DNA of 32,022 bases from Spirochaetales bacterium. Lineage in GTDB: Bacteria > Spirochaetota > Spirochaetia > JAGLYY01. The number at the start of each line of letters is the position of its first letter. The first letter of the stretch is position 1. The notes beneath the pieces are model-generated. The model was not told the origin of the DNA and ran no database searches. It saw only the letters and a list, made by a program, of their open reading frames with translations. The position numbers and the translations under genes were made by a program. This document shows, piece by piece, positions 16,401-26,555 of the stretch. The stretch spans positions 1 through 32,022 of the forward strand of contig JAGLYY010000030.1 of assembly GCA_023131935.1 (NCBI GenBank). Direction: 5' to 3'.

Positions 16401-17415
16401 AAGGCAGTTCTCCCCCTCGGGTGACGGGATCGATGATACAATCACCTTCAATACGATTGTGAACGTCACTGATGGCATTGAGGAATGGTCTCTGAAATTT
16501 TTTCGAGGGGAGATATTAGAAAAGAGCTATTCTGGTGAAGCCCGAATTCCGAAAAAAGTTATCTGGGATGGTTTGAATGAATCCGGTGTGGTAGTTGAAG
16601 GGGAATATACCGCTGAATTCTCTGTTTTATACGCAAAGGGTGATCGACCGGTAAGCAGGACATCCCCTTTCAAGCTGGATACATCAGCTCCGGAAGTTTC
16701 TTTGCAGATAACTCCGACTCCATTCTCTCCTGACAATGACGGTGTCGAAGATGAACTCACTATTACAATCGAAGTAGAAGACCTTTCTCTGATCGAATCA
16801 TGGAATTTGCTGATAGAAGATCCAAAGGGTGCCCGGTTCTATGAATACAGGGGAGAGGGCACACCGGGAAGCGAACTCACCTGGGACGGACTTTCCGCTA
16901 GCGGAGAACTCGTTCAGGCAGCTGAGGATTATCGATATACCTTCAGTATTCGTGATACCCTTGGGAATGAAAAGATAGTTTCCGGTATTATTCCGGTTGA
17001 TGTACTCGTAATCTGGGATGGCGATCAACTTAAGATCGCAATCGCAAGCATTACCTTTGCGCCTGACAAACCCGCCCTGGAAAAGAGCGATCCGGAAATA
17101 CTTGCAAAGAACAATTATGTTCTCCAGCGTCTCGCGGAGATTCTGAACAAGTACAGGACCTACCAGATTGTGATTGAGGGGCACGCAAATCGCACTCAAG
17201 CCGATCCAACCTTAGCAGTAAAAGAACAAAAGGAGGAACTCTTACCTCTTTCAAGGGATAGGGCGCAAACGGTTAAGGATGCCCTAATAGCTCTTGGAGT
17301 CGCCGAACAAAGACTTAGTGTTGTAGGCAGGGGAAGTGAAGATCCCAAGGTATCCTTCGAAGACCGTGAAAACTGGTGGAAGAACAGGCGGGTTGAATTC
17401 ATTCTGGTTAAGTAA
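13417..17415 (+). CDS. OmpA-family outer-membrane protein: N-terminal barrel-like region, FlgD-like/Ig-like repeats, C-terminal OmpA/MotB peptidoglycan-binding domain
   Basis: Signal peptide MTMNKRINLIIVLLVVFFAGGEVFAQA starts at 13417 (the track's 13354 start overlaps the preceding gene); eight FSPNxDGxxD-type motifs; C-terminal IVIEGHANR...SRDRAQTVKDALIALGVAEQRLSVVGRG...NRRVEF. Confidence 0.9.
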   Translation: MTMNKRINLIIVLLVVFFAGGEVFAQAIAGSDIVPDFYSPFLQAGGPSVVSTISPASDLMNPAASAAKQRFTIDLSYLGLFGPGTPVWQGHGVNLGATHPTKIGVFSWSGHFLSSEALIFPAGTQGGIRGSFAKDVYENLYVGMGLNLGFGTGGWSITSNWGFLHFPGDISFMKNFVWGITLQEFGYAPMATTSAVHPLFTLAAGTGFTLINAEKFQLNAQADLSFPTFQNMRLSVGLTSKLFNALSLHLSSDVDIKELIAGDTSGLIPSFGISYTFQTNIQQDSKFLRLKERGWNESQITPVVSAAPYAEGYWGIGTGVNIPLGVLDRDPPEILVTCEDPTYISPNFDGTQDELSLPIEITDRRYIKGYSLTIYNNDGEAVRTIYNKEQREENVEIGFFKRLFQAKSGIDIPETLVWNGNSDEGNVVPDGSYTFVLESWDDNGNNGKTGKQTVVVDATAPEIVITAPDSLIFSPNADGNKDDITIGQSGSSEDLWEARIVDPSGNTLRTITLVNDTPKDFVWDGTDADGLLIGDGVYNYIISSTDRSGNSTEESLDNIIINTEATPITLTIDKAFFSPNGDDVKDSVMISPNIPVQSGIDFWEVVIKNISGKSVRSYSGGKLAPGDITFDGKGVSGNLLPEGGYTATLKVRYLNGNAPEETSPPFTIDVTPPTASVRADLRVFSPNGDGRKDEITIFQESSPEISWSGEIIGPGDNLVKSVSWVGNADVKYIWDGREENGRLAQDGTYRYRLQSTDRAGNSGASSEITFDLNTEETPVLLSVDFEAFSPNADRVKDTISLLPDLKIAEGIDTYKLSILSRAGAIIRTFEGKGRIPQSFDWEGRTDQGERAPDGLYMGQLYVLYQNGNEETAKSRGFILDTVYPTVEIQSRYTIFSPNQDGLKDRFIVQQETSEETLWEGTVLDASGKIIRQVFWKGRAESFTWDGTDQDGNTVSDGNYRYRITTADEAGNRSEASVENIEVDTRITRVFVTSNARQFSPSGDGIDDTITFNTIVNVTDGIEEWSLKFFRGEILEKSYSGEARIPKKVIWDGLNESGVVVEGEYTAEFSVLYAKGDRPVSRTSPFKLDTSAPEVSLQITPTPFSPDNDGVEDELTITIEVEDLSLIESWNLLIEDPKGARFYEYRGEGTPGSELTWDGLSASGELVQAAEDYRYTFSIRDTLGNEKIVSGIIPVDVLVIWDGDQLKIAIASITFAPDKPALEKSDPEILAKNNYVLQRLAEILNKYRTYQIVIEGHANRTQADPTLAVKEQKEELLPLSRDRAQTVKDALIALGVAEQRLSVVGRGSEDPKVSFEDRENWWKNRRVEFILVK

Positions 17416-17433
17416 TAGTTGTACGGGAGAAGA

Positions 17434-18459
17434 ATGAAGAAATTCGCAAGATTTTTTGCAGTCCTTTTCGGAATGTTGATTGCTGCCCTCCTACTCGTGG
17501 TGGGGGGCGCTTTCTATCTGAATAAAGCCCCGGAAAACATACCACGGGAAGGTGTACTTTTTCGCGTTGAAGTGGGGGACTCAATGGTTTCAATCGCAGA
17601 TAGATTGAAATCTGAGGGTCTGGTCCGGACCCCTTTACTGATACGGGTTTTATGTGTTGCTCAGGGAACTGAAGGGGTAGTGAAGATTGGCACCTATAAA
17701 ATCCTGCCTGGTTATTCAAGTCTTGATATTCTCAATCTTCTTGTTTCGGGCAAACAACAATTATACAGGATAACTGTCCCCGAAGGCCGGACCCTCAGAC
17801 AGATCGCGGATTATCTGGAATCAGAGGGAATAACCGATGGAGATAATTTTCAGGAAATTGCCCGTAATGAAAATGTTACGGAGATGTTCGGGGTACCGGG
17901 GAATTCGGTTGAGGGGTATTTGTTTCCCGATACCTACTATATCCAGAAAGACTATCCCGCGGAAAAGGTTTTGAAACACTTAACAGAGCGGTTTTTTGAA
18001 GTCCTGGAAGAGATTGCCCCGGAGTATCGGGAAATGGGACCGCGGGAAATCACGGAGAAGGTCATTCTTGCATCGATTATCGAACGTGAATATCAGATCG
18101 ACGAAGAAGCCCCTCTTATGGCGAGTGTTTTTTATAACAGGCTTGAGATTGGAATGACCCTTGGTTCATGCGCTACCGTTGTATATATCATTACAGAGCG
18201 TCAGGGAAAGGAACATCCGTCATTTCTTACTTATGATGATATTGAAGTTGAAGATCCTTTCAATACTTATATACATCAGGGACTGCCGCCGTCTCCTATT
18301 TCAAATCCCGGCAGAGTGGCCCTGGATGCGGCTTTCCATCCTGCAGAATCCGACTACCTGTATTTTCTCCTCAAGGACGATAATACCGGAGCCCATTACT
18401 TTTCAATGTCCCTTTCGGAACACAACCAGGCCCATGTCCTGTACCTGAAGAAGAAATAG
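17434..18459 (+). CDS. mltG: Endolytic murein transglycosylase MltG
   Basis: N-terminal TM, LASIIEREYQIDEEAPLMASVFYNRLEIGMTLGSCATVVYI, and GLPPSPISNPGRVALDAAFHPAESDYLYFL; ATG 17434 preceded by GGGAGAAGA. Confidence 0.96.
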   Translation: MKKFARFFAVLFGMLIAALLLVVGGAFYLNKAPENIPREGVLFRVEVGDSMVSIADRLKSEGLVRTPLLIRVLCVAQGTEGVVKIGTYKILPGYSSLDILNLLVSGKQQLYRITVPEGRTLRQIADYLESEGITDGDNFQEIARNENVTEMFGVPGNSVEGYLFPDTYYIQKDYPAEKVLKHLTERFFEVLEEIAPEYREMGPREITEKVILASIIEREYQIDEEAPLMASVFYNRLEIGMTLGSCATVVYIITERQGKEHPSFLTYDDIEVEDPFNTYIHQGLPPSPISNPGRVALDAAFHPAESDYLYFLLKDDNTGAHYFSMSLSEHNQAHVLYLKKK

Positions 18460-18463
18460 ATCT

Positions 18464-20206
18464 ATGAAAATTCCGGAGCATATCATTCAGGAAATCTCTT
18501 CAAAAATCGATATTGTTGATGTTGTGGGTGATTTCGTGAGCCTCCGTAAACAGGGAGGGCGTTATTGGGGAAGATGTCCCTTTCATGATGAAAAAACCCC
18601 CTCTTTTACCGTAACACCGGAAAAGAATCTTTTTTACTGTTTCGGTTGTCATAAAGGGGGCACCGTATTCAATTTTCTGATGGAGATGGAAAATCTCTCT
18701 TTTGTTGAAGCCACGGAACGTCTGGCAAAAAAGGCCGGTGTCGCAATCCCCAAAGGGGAGGCTACTTCTGCCGACAGAAGGCGGAACGCATTAATAGAGC
18801 TGTATACAAAAGCAGCGGGAAGTTTCCATTACATCCTCGAAAACGCCAGTGAGGGAGAAAAAGCGCGGACTTATCTGGACAACCGGGGCCTTAACGCTGA
18901 GATAAGAGCCCTCTTTCAGTTAGGGTACATTCCCCGGGATATGAAGTGGCTGTTCCAATTCCTTAAAAAAAAGAATTTTTCCGAAGGGTTCCTGAAGGAA
19001 AGTGGACTTTTTATCAGGAACTATCCCCGTTTAGCCCTTCTTGCAGGCAGGATTATCTTTCCAATTCAAGCCACAGGGGGGCAGATTATTGCCTTTGGAG
19101 GAAGGAATCTGGAAGAGCGGGGTCCAAAATACCTGAATACACCAGAAACCGCAGTGTTCAGGAAACGCTACAATTTATACGGCCTTTTCATTGGCCTTTC
19201 TGCTATAAGAAAAAGTGGTGCGTTTATCCTTGTTGAGGGGTATATCGATGTAATGGCCCTTCATCTCGCGGGTATTTCAATAGCGATAGCTCCTTTAGGG
19301 ACAGCCTTTACCAGAGAGCAGGCAAATCTTATAAAGCGTTATGCCGGGAAGGGCTACCTTCTTTTTGATGGTGATAACGCGGGACAGGAAGCAACGAAAA
19401 AAGCTATTTATATTTGCGAAGAGGCGGGAATAGAAACCCGGGTTATCGAGCTGCCTGAAGGAGCTGATCCAGCTGATATTCTAAAAAAAGAAGGTATCGA
19501 AGCGTTGCATAAAATAGTAAAATGTCATATAAATAGCTTTAACTATCTGGTGCAGCATGCCGTTGTTAAATATGATGTGGCAACACCTGAGGGGAAAGAA
19601 GCAATCATCCACGAGATATTCCCATTTATTGATAAAATTGATACTGAAGTGAAACGTGAAGCTTGTCTCCAGATTCTGGCAGATGAGATTTCTGTTGATC
19701 AACGGTCAGTTTTGCATGATTATATAAAGGGGAGGAGAAAGCAAGGGGTTCGGCGCCCCCAGGAGGAAGCGAAATCATACAAACTTACATCAGAACTTTT
19801 CCTCATGATCGCAATCGCAGTACATCGAAATTATTTTCCGCGAGTGAGGAGCCTACTAACTCTTGAAGATCTGGAGGATCAGGCGGCAAGAAGCCTGTAT
19901 ATTGCTCTGGAGGAATGTTACAGGCGGGAAGATGAAACTTCTGATGGGCTTTTTGAGCGAATCGAGGATGATCGTCTTAGAAGGACTCTGTTGGAAAGGA
20001 TACACTCCGAGGAATTTAATAATAACCCGGAGCAACTTATTTCCGACAGCCTTGGACGTATAAAACAGATGAGCCTGGAAAAACGCAGAATCCATGTGGA
20101 ACAGCTCCTTAAAAAGGCGCAGGATGGGATGGAAATACAGAATCTTCTCGAAGAGAAGATATTTCTCGATGAAGAACTCGAACGATTAAGGGATTGGAAG
20201 GAATGA
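18464..20206 (+). CDS. dnaG: DNA primase
   Basis: CHC2 zinc finger [33 protein letters not shown]-like GRIIFPI; Toprim [16 protein letters not shown] and [12 protein letters not shown]. Confidence 0.98.
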   Translation: MKIPEHIIQEISSKIDIVDVVGDFVSLRKQGGRYWGRCPFHDEKTPSFTVTPEKNLFYCFGCHKGGTVFNFLMEMENLSFVEATERLAKKAGVAIPKGEATSADRRRNALIELYTKAAGSFHYILENASEGEKARTYLDNRGLNAEIRALFQLGYIPRDMKWLFQFLKKKNFSEGFLKESGLFIRNYPRLALLAGRIIFPIQATGGQIIAFGGRNLEERGPKYLNTPETAVFRKRYNLYGLFIGLSAIRKSGAFILVEGYIDVMALHLAGISIAIAPLGTAFTREQANLIKRYAGKGYLLFDGDNAGQEATKKAIYICEEAGIETRVIELPEGADPADILKKEGIEALHKIVKCHINSFNYLVQHAVVKYDVATPEGKEAIIHEIFPFIDKIDTEVKREACLQILADEISVDQRSVLHDYIKGRRKQGVRRPQEEAKSYKLTSELFLMIAIAVHRNYFPRVRSLLTLEDLEDQAARSLYIALEECYRREDETSDGLFERIEDDRLRRTLLERIHSEEFNNNPEQLISDSLGRIKQMSLEKRRIHVEQLLKKAQDGMEIQNLLEEKIFLDEELERLRDWKE

Positions 20207-21951
20207 CAGAATTACTGACTGACCCGGCAGTTCAGAAATTAATAGAATATGGAAAAAGTAAAAAAATCATCACCTATGATGAGGTAAATGATTTTCTGCC
20301 CGATTCTATTGTAAATTCGGAGAAAATCGAAGAGGTTATCATCATCCTCGAGAAAAATAACATAACGCTCGAAGATGATGCCCTGCCAGTGGAAGCACGG
20401 GGGGAAGCCCAGGAGGTCACGGAAGAGCAGGCAAAAGGGCAAAAGGGGAAACGCCTTGTTTATGGTGAAAAAGAAAGCGCGATTGATGACCCTATCCGGC
20501 TCTATTTGAGAGAAATCGGTAAAGAAAACCTACTTACAGCTGGACAGGAAGTTGAGCTTTCAAAGCAGATGGAAGAGGGGGAAATGATCATAAAGGATGT
20601 CATAAAAGGCTCCGGGATGATCATTCCTGAGTTATTCAATCTCATCGAAAAGACTTTCTCAAAAACCGATCCGCGGGAACTCGAGCTCTCAAAAAAAGAG
20701 ATCTCTGAGATGCTCGCGGAGCGGAGGAGATTAAACCAGTTTTATCGGGAAGACCTGAAGAAACTTTCTCCAACACTTAAAAGTTATATGGATCTTAAGA
20801 AAAAGATCGTCACCGCTGGCGGAGACATTTCTTCAGACGAAGAATTGGTTAAAAGAAGGAAAAACCTTTTTAAGCAAATCGAATATATTACTTTACGCCA
20901 GGAAGAGATACTCCATTTTTCTGATATATTTATCAATACTGAACGCCGGATTTTAAGATACAGGAAGGATCAGCACAGGATTGAAAGGACCTTACGGGTC
21001 TCCAGTTCACGGGAGCTCCGCAATATGGGTCGCAAGCTTGCCATGACCTCGGAGCGGCGAAATATTGAAACTGAACTCGGCCTTTCTGCTGATGTTATTA
21101 AAGAAAAAATCAAGCTTATTCAGATAAACGAAAAGAAGCTTAAAAACCTGGAAATAGATTTTGAGGACTCGGTCGATAACATCCTCAATCGGGCGAAGGA
21201 AATTTCCCAGGGTAAAATTCTGATGAAAAACGCGAAAGACCGGCTTATTCAGGCAAACCTGCGGCTTGTCGTCAGTATCGCCAAGAAATACACAAACAGA
21301 GGACTTCATTTCTTTGATCTGGTTCAGGAAGGTAATATCGGCCTTATTAAAGCCGTTGAAAAGTTTGAATACCGGAAAGGCTATAAATTTTCTACTTATG
21401 CTACCTGGTGGATACGGCAGGCGATTACCCGCAGTATTTCAGATCAGGCAAGGACTATCCGTGTACCGGTCCATATGATCGAGCAGATAAACAAGGTCGT
21501 TCGTGAGTCCAGACAGCTTATGCAGGTTCTTGGCAGGGAACCCACCGATGAAGAGGTCGCCGACAGGCTTGGCTGGTCTGTTGTTAGGGTCAAATCGGTA
21601 AAGAATGTTGCTCGAGAGCCTATTTCCCTCGAAACACCGATCGGCGAGGAGGAAGATTCTCTTCTCGGCGATTTCATCGAGGATAAGGATATAGAAAATC
21701 CCGCAAGCCAGACCGCTTTTCGTCTGCTGCAGGAACAGCTCAAGGAGGTGCTTTCAACGCTTCCTCCTCGGGAACAAGAGGTCCTCAAGATGCGTTTCGG
21801 CCTTGAGGATGGCTACTCACTCACCTTGGAAGAGGTTGGACTGTACTTCAACGTCACAAGGGAGCGGATCCGTCAGATAGAGGCGAAAGCCTTGCGCCGT
21901 CTGCGACATCCGAAACGAAGCAGGCGCCTTAAAGATTATATCGATCATTAA
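20203..21951 (+). CDS. rpoD: RNA polymerase primary sigma factor (sigma70/RpoD)
   Basis: Regions 2-4: [97 protein letters not shown] 20203 overlaps the dnaG stop. Confidence 0.98.
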   Translation: MTELLTDPAVQKLIEYGKSKKIITYDEVNDFLPDSIVNSEKIEEVIIILEKNNITLEDDALPVEARGEAQEVTEEQAKGQKGKRLVYGEKESAIDDPIRLYLREIGKENLLTAGQEVELSKQMEEGEMIIKDVIKGSGMIIPELFNLIEKTFSKTDPRELELSKKEISEMLAERRRLNQFYREDLKKLSPTLKSYMDLKKKIVTAGGDISSDEELVKRRKNLFKQIEYITLRQEEILHFSDIFINTERRILRYRKDQHRIERTLRVSSSRELRNMGRKLAMTSERRNIETELGLSADVIKEKIKLIQINEKKLKNLEIDFEDSVDNILNRAKEISQGKILMKNAKDRLIQANLRLVVSIAKKYTNRGLHFFDLVQEGNIGLIKAVEKFEYRKGYKFSTYATWWIRQAITRSISDQARTIRVPVHMIEQINKVVRESRQLMQVLGREPTDEEVADRLGWSVVRVKSVKNVAREPISLETPIGEEEDSLLGDFIEDKDIENPASQTAFRLLQEQLKEVLSTLPPREQEVLKMRFGLEDGYSLTLEEVGLYFNVTRERIRQIEAKALRRLRHPKRSRRLKDYIDH

Positions 21952-21966
21952 GAGGTTGTACCGAAC

Positions 21967-22755
21967 ATGATTCAGGAAGTTTTTGATAAGCTGCGTACTT
22001 TACAGGACATTCTCTCTAAAAAGCATGAAATTGAGAGAGATATTACCGAAATCCCCAAGGCACTTACGACGAAAACTGAGCTCCTCACGCGGCTGAAAAA
22101 GCTGTACATCGAAAAGAACAGTTTAATCGAAGAAACCCGCAGCGAGCTAAAGGGACTCAGGATTCGCCTCGATGAAGCAGAGCGAAGGCGTGAAGAATAT
22201 GAAAAGCAGATGGATCTCATTAAGACGCAACGAGAGTATGAGGCTTTAGACAAAGAGATTAAAAAAGCTACCGAGAAAGAACAGCAGTACCGAAAGGACA
22301 TTTTCCGTGAAGAGAAAGAACTTGAAGAACTAATCTTTGCTCTGGAACGGGATGAGAAGATGATCGCTCAGCAGGAGGAAGAACTCCATAATGAGCAGGA
22401 AAAAAGAAAGAATGAAAGCCAGGAAAAAGAGGAACTCCTTTCTAAGCTGAAAGCAGAGGAGAAAAACATTACTCCCGGACTTGATGAGGAGATCCTTTTC
22501 AAGTTTGAACGAATTATCAGGAGCAAAGCAGGTCTTGGTATTGTACCGGTGAAAAATTCAGTTTGTACAGGTTGCCATATGATCCTTCCCGCTCAATTTG
22601 TGAATGATGTACGGGACGGTGAAGATATTTTCTTCTGTCCATATTGTAGTCGAGTACTCTTTTTTGACGAAGAAGAAAGCTCTGAGGTATTTTCTTTTTC
22701 TGATGAGGATTCAGGAAGCCTTGCGGACCTTGCGGATCTTGACGAAGAAGAGTAA
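21967..22755 (+). CDS. Coiled-coil protein with C-terminal C4-type zinc ribbon
   Basis: Long heptad-rich helix then VCTGCHMILPAQFVNDVRDGEDIFFCPYCSRVLFF. Confidence 0.88.
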   Translation: MIQEVFDKLRTLQDILSKKHEIERDITEIPKALTTKTELLTRLKKLYIEKNSLIEETRSELKGLRIRLDEAERRREEYEKQMDLIKTQREYEALDKEIKKATEKEQQYRKDIFREEKELEELIFALERDEKMIAQQEEELHNEQEKRKNESQEKEELLSKLKAEEKNITPGLDEEILFKFERIIRSKAGLGIVPVKNSVCTGCHMILPAQFVNDVRDGEDIFFCPYCSRVLFFDEEESSEVFSFSDEDSGSLADLADLDEEE

Positions 22756-22758
22756 AAT
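22730..22758 (+). promoter_or_regulatory. Putative rnpB promoter embedded in the 3' end of the zinc-ribbon CDS (TTGCGG-17-TAAAAT)
   Basis: TTGCGG 22730-22735, 17-nt spacer, TAAAAT 22753-22758; the rnpB 5' end lies about 11 nt downstream. Confidence 0.5.
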
Positions 22759-22768
22759 AAACAACCAA

Positions 22769-23162
22769 GGGACAGATCAGATAGTCGCTTTCCTGCAATT
22801 TGGCGGGGAAGAGGAAAGTCCGGGCTCCGTAGAACATGATGCCGGGTAACACCCGGGCACTTGCATGGGTTTTCTTCGGAAAAGCTATGCAAGCGACAGA
22901 TAGTGCCGCAGAAAAGATACCACCGGGCGCTGTAAAACCTTTGGTATTACAAGGGTCCGGTAAGGGTGAAAAGGTGGGGTAAGAGCCCACCGGCTTTGCT
23001 GGTAACAGCAAGCGCATGGTAAACCTCATCAGGAGCAAAGCCAAACAGCAGATGGGTAGTTCGTCCGTTAAACCTGCGGGTAGGCTGCTGAAACAGATGG
23101 GTAATCTTCTGTGATAGATAGATGACTATCCTTTGACAGAATCCGGCTTACCGATCTGTCCC
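22769..23162 (+). ncRNA. rnpB: RNase P RNA (bacterial class A)
   Basis: P1 stem GGGACAGATC/GATCTGTCCC closes the ends; universal blocks GAGGAAAGTCCGGGCTCC, ACAGATAGTGCCGCAGAAAAGATACC, GGTGAAAAGGTGGGGTAAGAGCCCACC, and TAGATAGATGACTATCC...ACAGAATCCGGCTTA. Confidence 0.97.
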
Positions 23163-23189
23163 GTTTATTATTGAAGGCAGAATTGAATT

Positions 23190-24131
23190 ATGAAACTTCC
23201 CAGGAGCCGTTATACCTTTTCTGCAAACCGAAAAGACCGTCGCCGAAGGATCTTCCGGACGATCATGTATAGCTGTTTAGCCCTGGCAGGAGTTATTGCG
23301 GGTATTGTTTTCATTCGCGCTCAGCCGTTGAGTCATTTGAGTGAAAAAAGTGATGATGACTACCATGCTCTCTGGGTTGACGAACAATATGCAAAAATAA
23401 TTGAAATCTCAGAAGAGGTGCTGTCGGAGGACCCTCTGGATTTAACCTCCCTTGTCCTGAATGGATTCGCGAATTTCTATCTTGGCACCGAGCAGTTTTC
23501 CCTTGAAGATAAAATACCTCTCTTTGATGAAGCTATTCTTTCGTTGAGAAAAGCCCTTGTAATAGGTGCAGGCCCTTTTTACGGAAAAGTTCAATACACC
23601 CTTGGGAAAGCGTACTTTCACAAGGGAAAATACTACCTTGATCTCGCGATATTATACCTTGAGGAATCTCTAAAAAAGGGGTATACAGGAGAAGATACAT
23701 TTAAGTATCTTGGGCTTATATATTCGGAACTTGGGAATTACGAAAGAGGAGTTGAATTCTTTCAAAAAGCTGTAGGGGATAATCCATCAGATATTCTTTA
23801 CCTGACCCTTGCTCAGAGCTATTACCAGCTTGAAGATTATGAGAAAGCTGAAGAATATCTTATTAAGACTTTGAATCGAAGACCAGATTTTACCATAGAG
23901 CAGAAAAGCCGATTTCTTCTCGGGAGGATTTATCTGGATCAGGACGAATACTTAAAAGCGGAAGATCAGTACAGTCTGATTTTGAAAATAAATCCGCAGT
24001 CAGCGGATGCTCATTACTATCTGGGGGAAATATTCAATAAGTTGAATGATATATTTAATGCTCGCGCGGAATGGAGAAAGGCATGGGAAATCGATCCCAA
24101 TCATCATGGAGCTTTGTTGAGACTTTATTAG
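23190..24131 (+). CDS. Membrane-anchored TPR-repeat protein
   Basis: Single N-terminal TM (IMYSCLALAGVIAGIVFI) and repeated TPR-like units (YLGLIYSELGNYERGVEFFQKAVGDNPSD). Confidence 0.88.
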   Translation: MKLPRSRYTFSANRKDRRRRIFRTIMYSCLALAGVIAGIVFIRAQPLSHLSEKSDDDYHALWVDEQYAKIIEISEEVLSEDPLDLTSLVLNGFANFYLGTEQFSLEDKIPLFDEAILSLRKALVIGAGPFYGKVQYTLGKAYFHKGKYYLDLAILYLEESLKKGYTGEDTFKYLGLIYSELGNYERGVEFFQKAVGDNPSDILYLTLAQSYYQLEDYEKAEEYLIKTLNRRPDFTIEQKSRFLLGRIYLDQDEYLKAEDQYSLILKINPQSADAHYYLGEIFNKLNDIFNARAEWRKAWEIDPNHHGALLRLY

Positions 24132-24149
24132 AAGTATTGGAGGTTATTT

Positions 24150-25196
24150 ATGAGGGATGGACGTAAATTTTCTGACGCCTTTTCAACTGATATAGGCATA
24201 GATCTTGGGACATGCAACACCCTTATTTATATACGTGGGAAAGGGATTGTATTATCCGAACCTTCGGTTGTCGCTGTTGAACGTGGTACAAAAAAAGTTG
24301 TGGCCGTCGGAGAAGATGCGAAACGGATGCTCTGGAAAACTCCTGGGGATATTATTGCTATCCGTCCCTTGCGGGATGGGGTAATTGCCGACCTTGAGAC
24401 TACAGAAAAAATGATCCGTCATTTTATTGCAAAGGTCCTTCCAAGACGATGGTTCGTTAAACCCCGAATGGTAATTGGAGTTCCTACATGCATTACCGAG
24501 GTTGAGCGGAGAGCTGTTGAAGAATCTGCCTATAAAGCTGGGGCCCGGGAAGTTAAAGTAATCGAGGAATCCCTCGCGGCTGCCATTGGAGCTAATATCC
24601 CTATATTTGAACCAGCAGGCCATATGATATGTGATGTTGGGGGCGGTACAACCGAGATTTCTGTTATTTCTCTTGGAGGCATGGTTGTAACCAAGGCAAT
24701 TCGTCTTGGGGGCAGCGAGTTTGATGAAGCAATTATTAAACATGTCCGGAGTGTCCACAATTTAATTGTTGGTGAGCAAACCGCGGAAAACCTGAAGATT
24801 TCCATTGGAAACGCTTCTCCCGATAAAAAGATAGAGAAAATGGAGATTAAGGGGACCGATGCGATAACCGGCTTACCTCGAAGGCTTGAGATCGATTCGG
24901 TAGAAGTCCGGGAAGCTCTTCAAGAACCGATTAATGCGGTCATTGAGGAGATCAAGCGGACTCTTGGAGAAACGCCTCCTGAACTCGCCGCGGATATCGT
25001 TGAACGAGGTATAGTAATGACTGGAGGTGGTTCTCTATTAAAAGGACTGCAAAAACTTATCTCAAAGGAAACGGGAGTTCCGGTAATACTTGCGGAGGAT
25101 CCTATGCTCTGTGTTGCTAATGGAGCCGGCATGTACCATGAACATACCAAGGATATGATTAGCCACAAGACAATTTACAACAATATCAACGTGTAG
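24150..25196 (+). CDS. mreB: Rod shape-determining protein MreB
   Basis: [83 protein letters not shown]. Confidence 0.98.
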   Translation: MRDGRKFSDAFSTDIGIDLGTCNTLIYIRGKGIVLSEPSVVAVERGTKKVVAVGEDAKRMLWKTPGDIIAIRPLRDGVIADLETTEKMIRHFIAKVLPRRWFVKPRMVIGVPTCITEVERRAVEESAYKAGAREVKVIEESLAAAIGANIPIFEPAGHMICDVGGGTTEISVISLGGMVVTKAIRLGGSEFDEAIIKHVRSVHNLIVGEQTAENLKISIGNASPDKKIEKMEIKGTDAITGLPRRLEIDSVEVREALQEPINAVIEEIKRTLGETPPELAADIVERGIVMTGGGSLLKGLQKLISKETGVPVILAEDPMLCVANGAGMYHEHTKDMISHKTIYNNINV

Positions 25197-25200
25197 ATGT

Positions 25201-26049
25201 ATGCAGGGCGTGAAAAACTTTTTCGCGAAACATCGAAGCGGCTCCACTCTTGGAGCCCTTCTTTGTATTAGCTTTATCATGATCATTATCTCCACCCAGA
25301 GTATCAATTTTCGTCCAAAACAAGTTGGGCTTTCAATATTCTCAACCTTACAAGTCGCCGTTTCCCGGACCGCGAGATTTTTTTCAGATACGGTAAATTC
25401 TATTTCTGAACTCAGAAAACTGAAAAGTGAGTATGAAGAGGTGCGGCGTAGACTGGAAGATTATGAAAACAGGGAGCGGGACTTTGTGGCCATAAGGCAG
25501 GAAAACGATCGGCTTACAGAATTACTGGGTTTTCAGAAACAGGTGAAGTATTCCCATGTTGCCGCGGAGGTAATCGCGAAGGACCCGGGTAATCTTTTCA
25601 GTACCCTTATCATCAATAAAGGAGCTCATAATGGTATCCGGAAAGATATGCCTGTAGTCGCATTTCAGGATGGTTTTCAGGGCCTTGTTGGTAAGATTGT
25701 TGAAGTTGGTCTCTTTTCTTCAGTTATGATGCCGATTTTTGACACCTCAAGTTATATTGGCGGGAGGATCCAGGGATCAAGATATGACGGTCTTGTAAAT
25801 GGTTCAGGAAAAGGGGTTGAACATATTTACATGAAATATGTAGAGAAACGTGCCCGCGAAGATATTCAATACGGTGATCTTGTAGTTACTTCAGGGATGC
25901 GTTCCCTCTATCCCCGGGACATTTATATCGGCCGCGTCAGAGCCATTGGAGCGAAAGAGTGGGAAACCTATCTCGAACTTGAGATAGAACCAATCATTGA
26001 TTTCTCCAGATTAGAATATGTTTTTGTGCTTGATGGAGGCGAAAAATGA
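25201..26049 (+). CDS. mreC: Rod shape-determining protein MreC
   Basis: N-terminal TM, coiled coil, VAAEVIAKDPGNLFSTLIINKGAHNGIRKDMPVVA; follows mreB. Confidence 0.95.
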   Translation: MQGVKNFFAKHRSGSTLGALLCISFIMIIISTQSINFRPKQVGLSIFSTLQVAVSRTARFFSDTVNSISELRKLKSEYEEVRRRLEDYENRERDFVAIRQENDRLTELLGFQKQVKYSHVAAEVIAKDPGNLFSTLIINKGAHNGIRKDMPVVAFQDGFQGLVGKIVEVGLFSSVMMPIFDTSSYIGGRIQGSRYDGLVNGSGKGVEHIYMKYVEKRAREDIQYGDLVVTSGMRSLYPRDIYIGRVRAIGAKEWETYLELEIEPIIDFSRLEYVFVLDGGEK

Positions 26050-26555
26050 ATCAGGCAGGTTTTGTTTTTCATACACTTCTTATCGCTCTATCAGTTATCC
26101 TTCAGTCAACCTTACTGAGGGGAATGGTAATAAGGGGCGCTACTCCCGATATCGCTCTGATTATTCTTGTTTTTTCCGCTCATCACCTTGGAGAATTTCG
26201 ATCACTATTCTCAGGATTTATTTCCGGACTTATTGAAGACTTCCTCAGCCTGTCTCCCCTTGGATTTCATGCGTTTTTAAAGACCCTCATCGGTTATCTA
26301 AACGGTTTATTCAAAGGGAAAATCTTTTTCGATCCTATTTTCATTCCCATGATTGTTGTATTGATTGCGACTACTATTAAAGCAGGTCTTGGATTTCTAC
26401 TTCTCTCTCTTTTCAACCCTGCACAGGCAGCTGGTATTTTTCAGATCTCCTTCTGGATCGAACTTGGGATGAATGTTGTTCTCGCTCCCTTTATCTTCGC
26501 TCTTCTGAAACTCTTTCGGATATTGCGACCTACTGAGAAGGAAGGTTATCGATGA
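26046..26555 (+). CDS. mreD: Rod shape-determining protein MreD
   Basis: Multi-TM 169-aa protein (PDIALIILVFSAHHLGEFRSLFSGFISGLIEDFLS) between mreC and mrdA. Confidence 0.9.
   Translation: MNQAGFVFHTLLIALSVILQSTLLRGMVIRGATPDIALIILVFSAHHLGEFRSLFSGFISGLIEDFLSLSPLGFHAFLKTLIGYLNGLFKGKIFFDPIFIPMIVVLIATTIKAGLGFLLLSLFNPAQAAGIFQISFWIELGMNVVLAPFIFALLKLFRILRPTEKEGYR

Noticed and set aside
24252-25307. Minus ORFs over mreB
   Set aside because: Antisense to highly conserved mreB.
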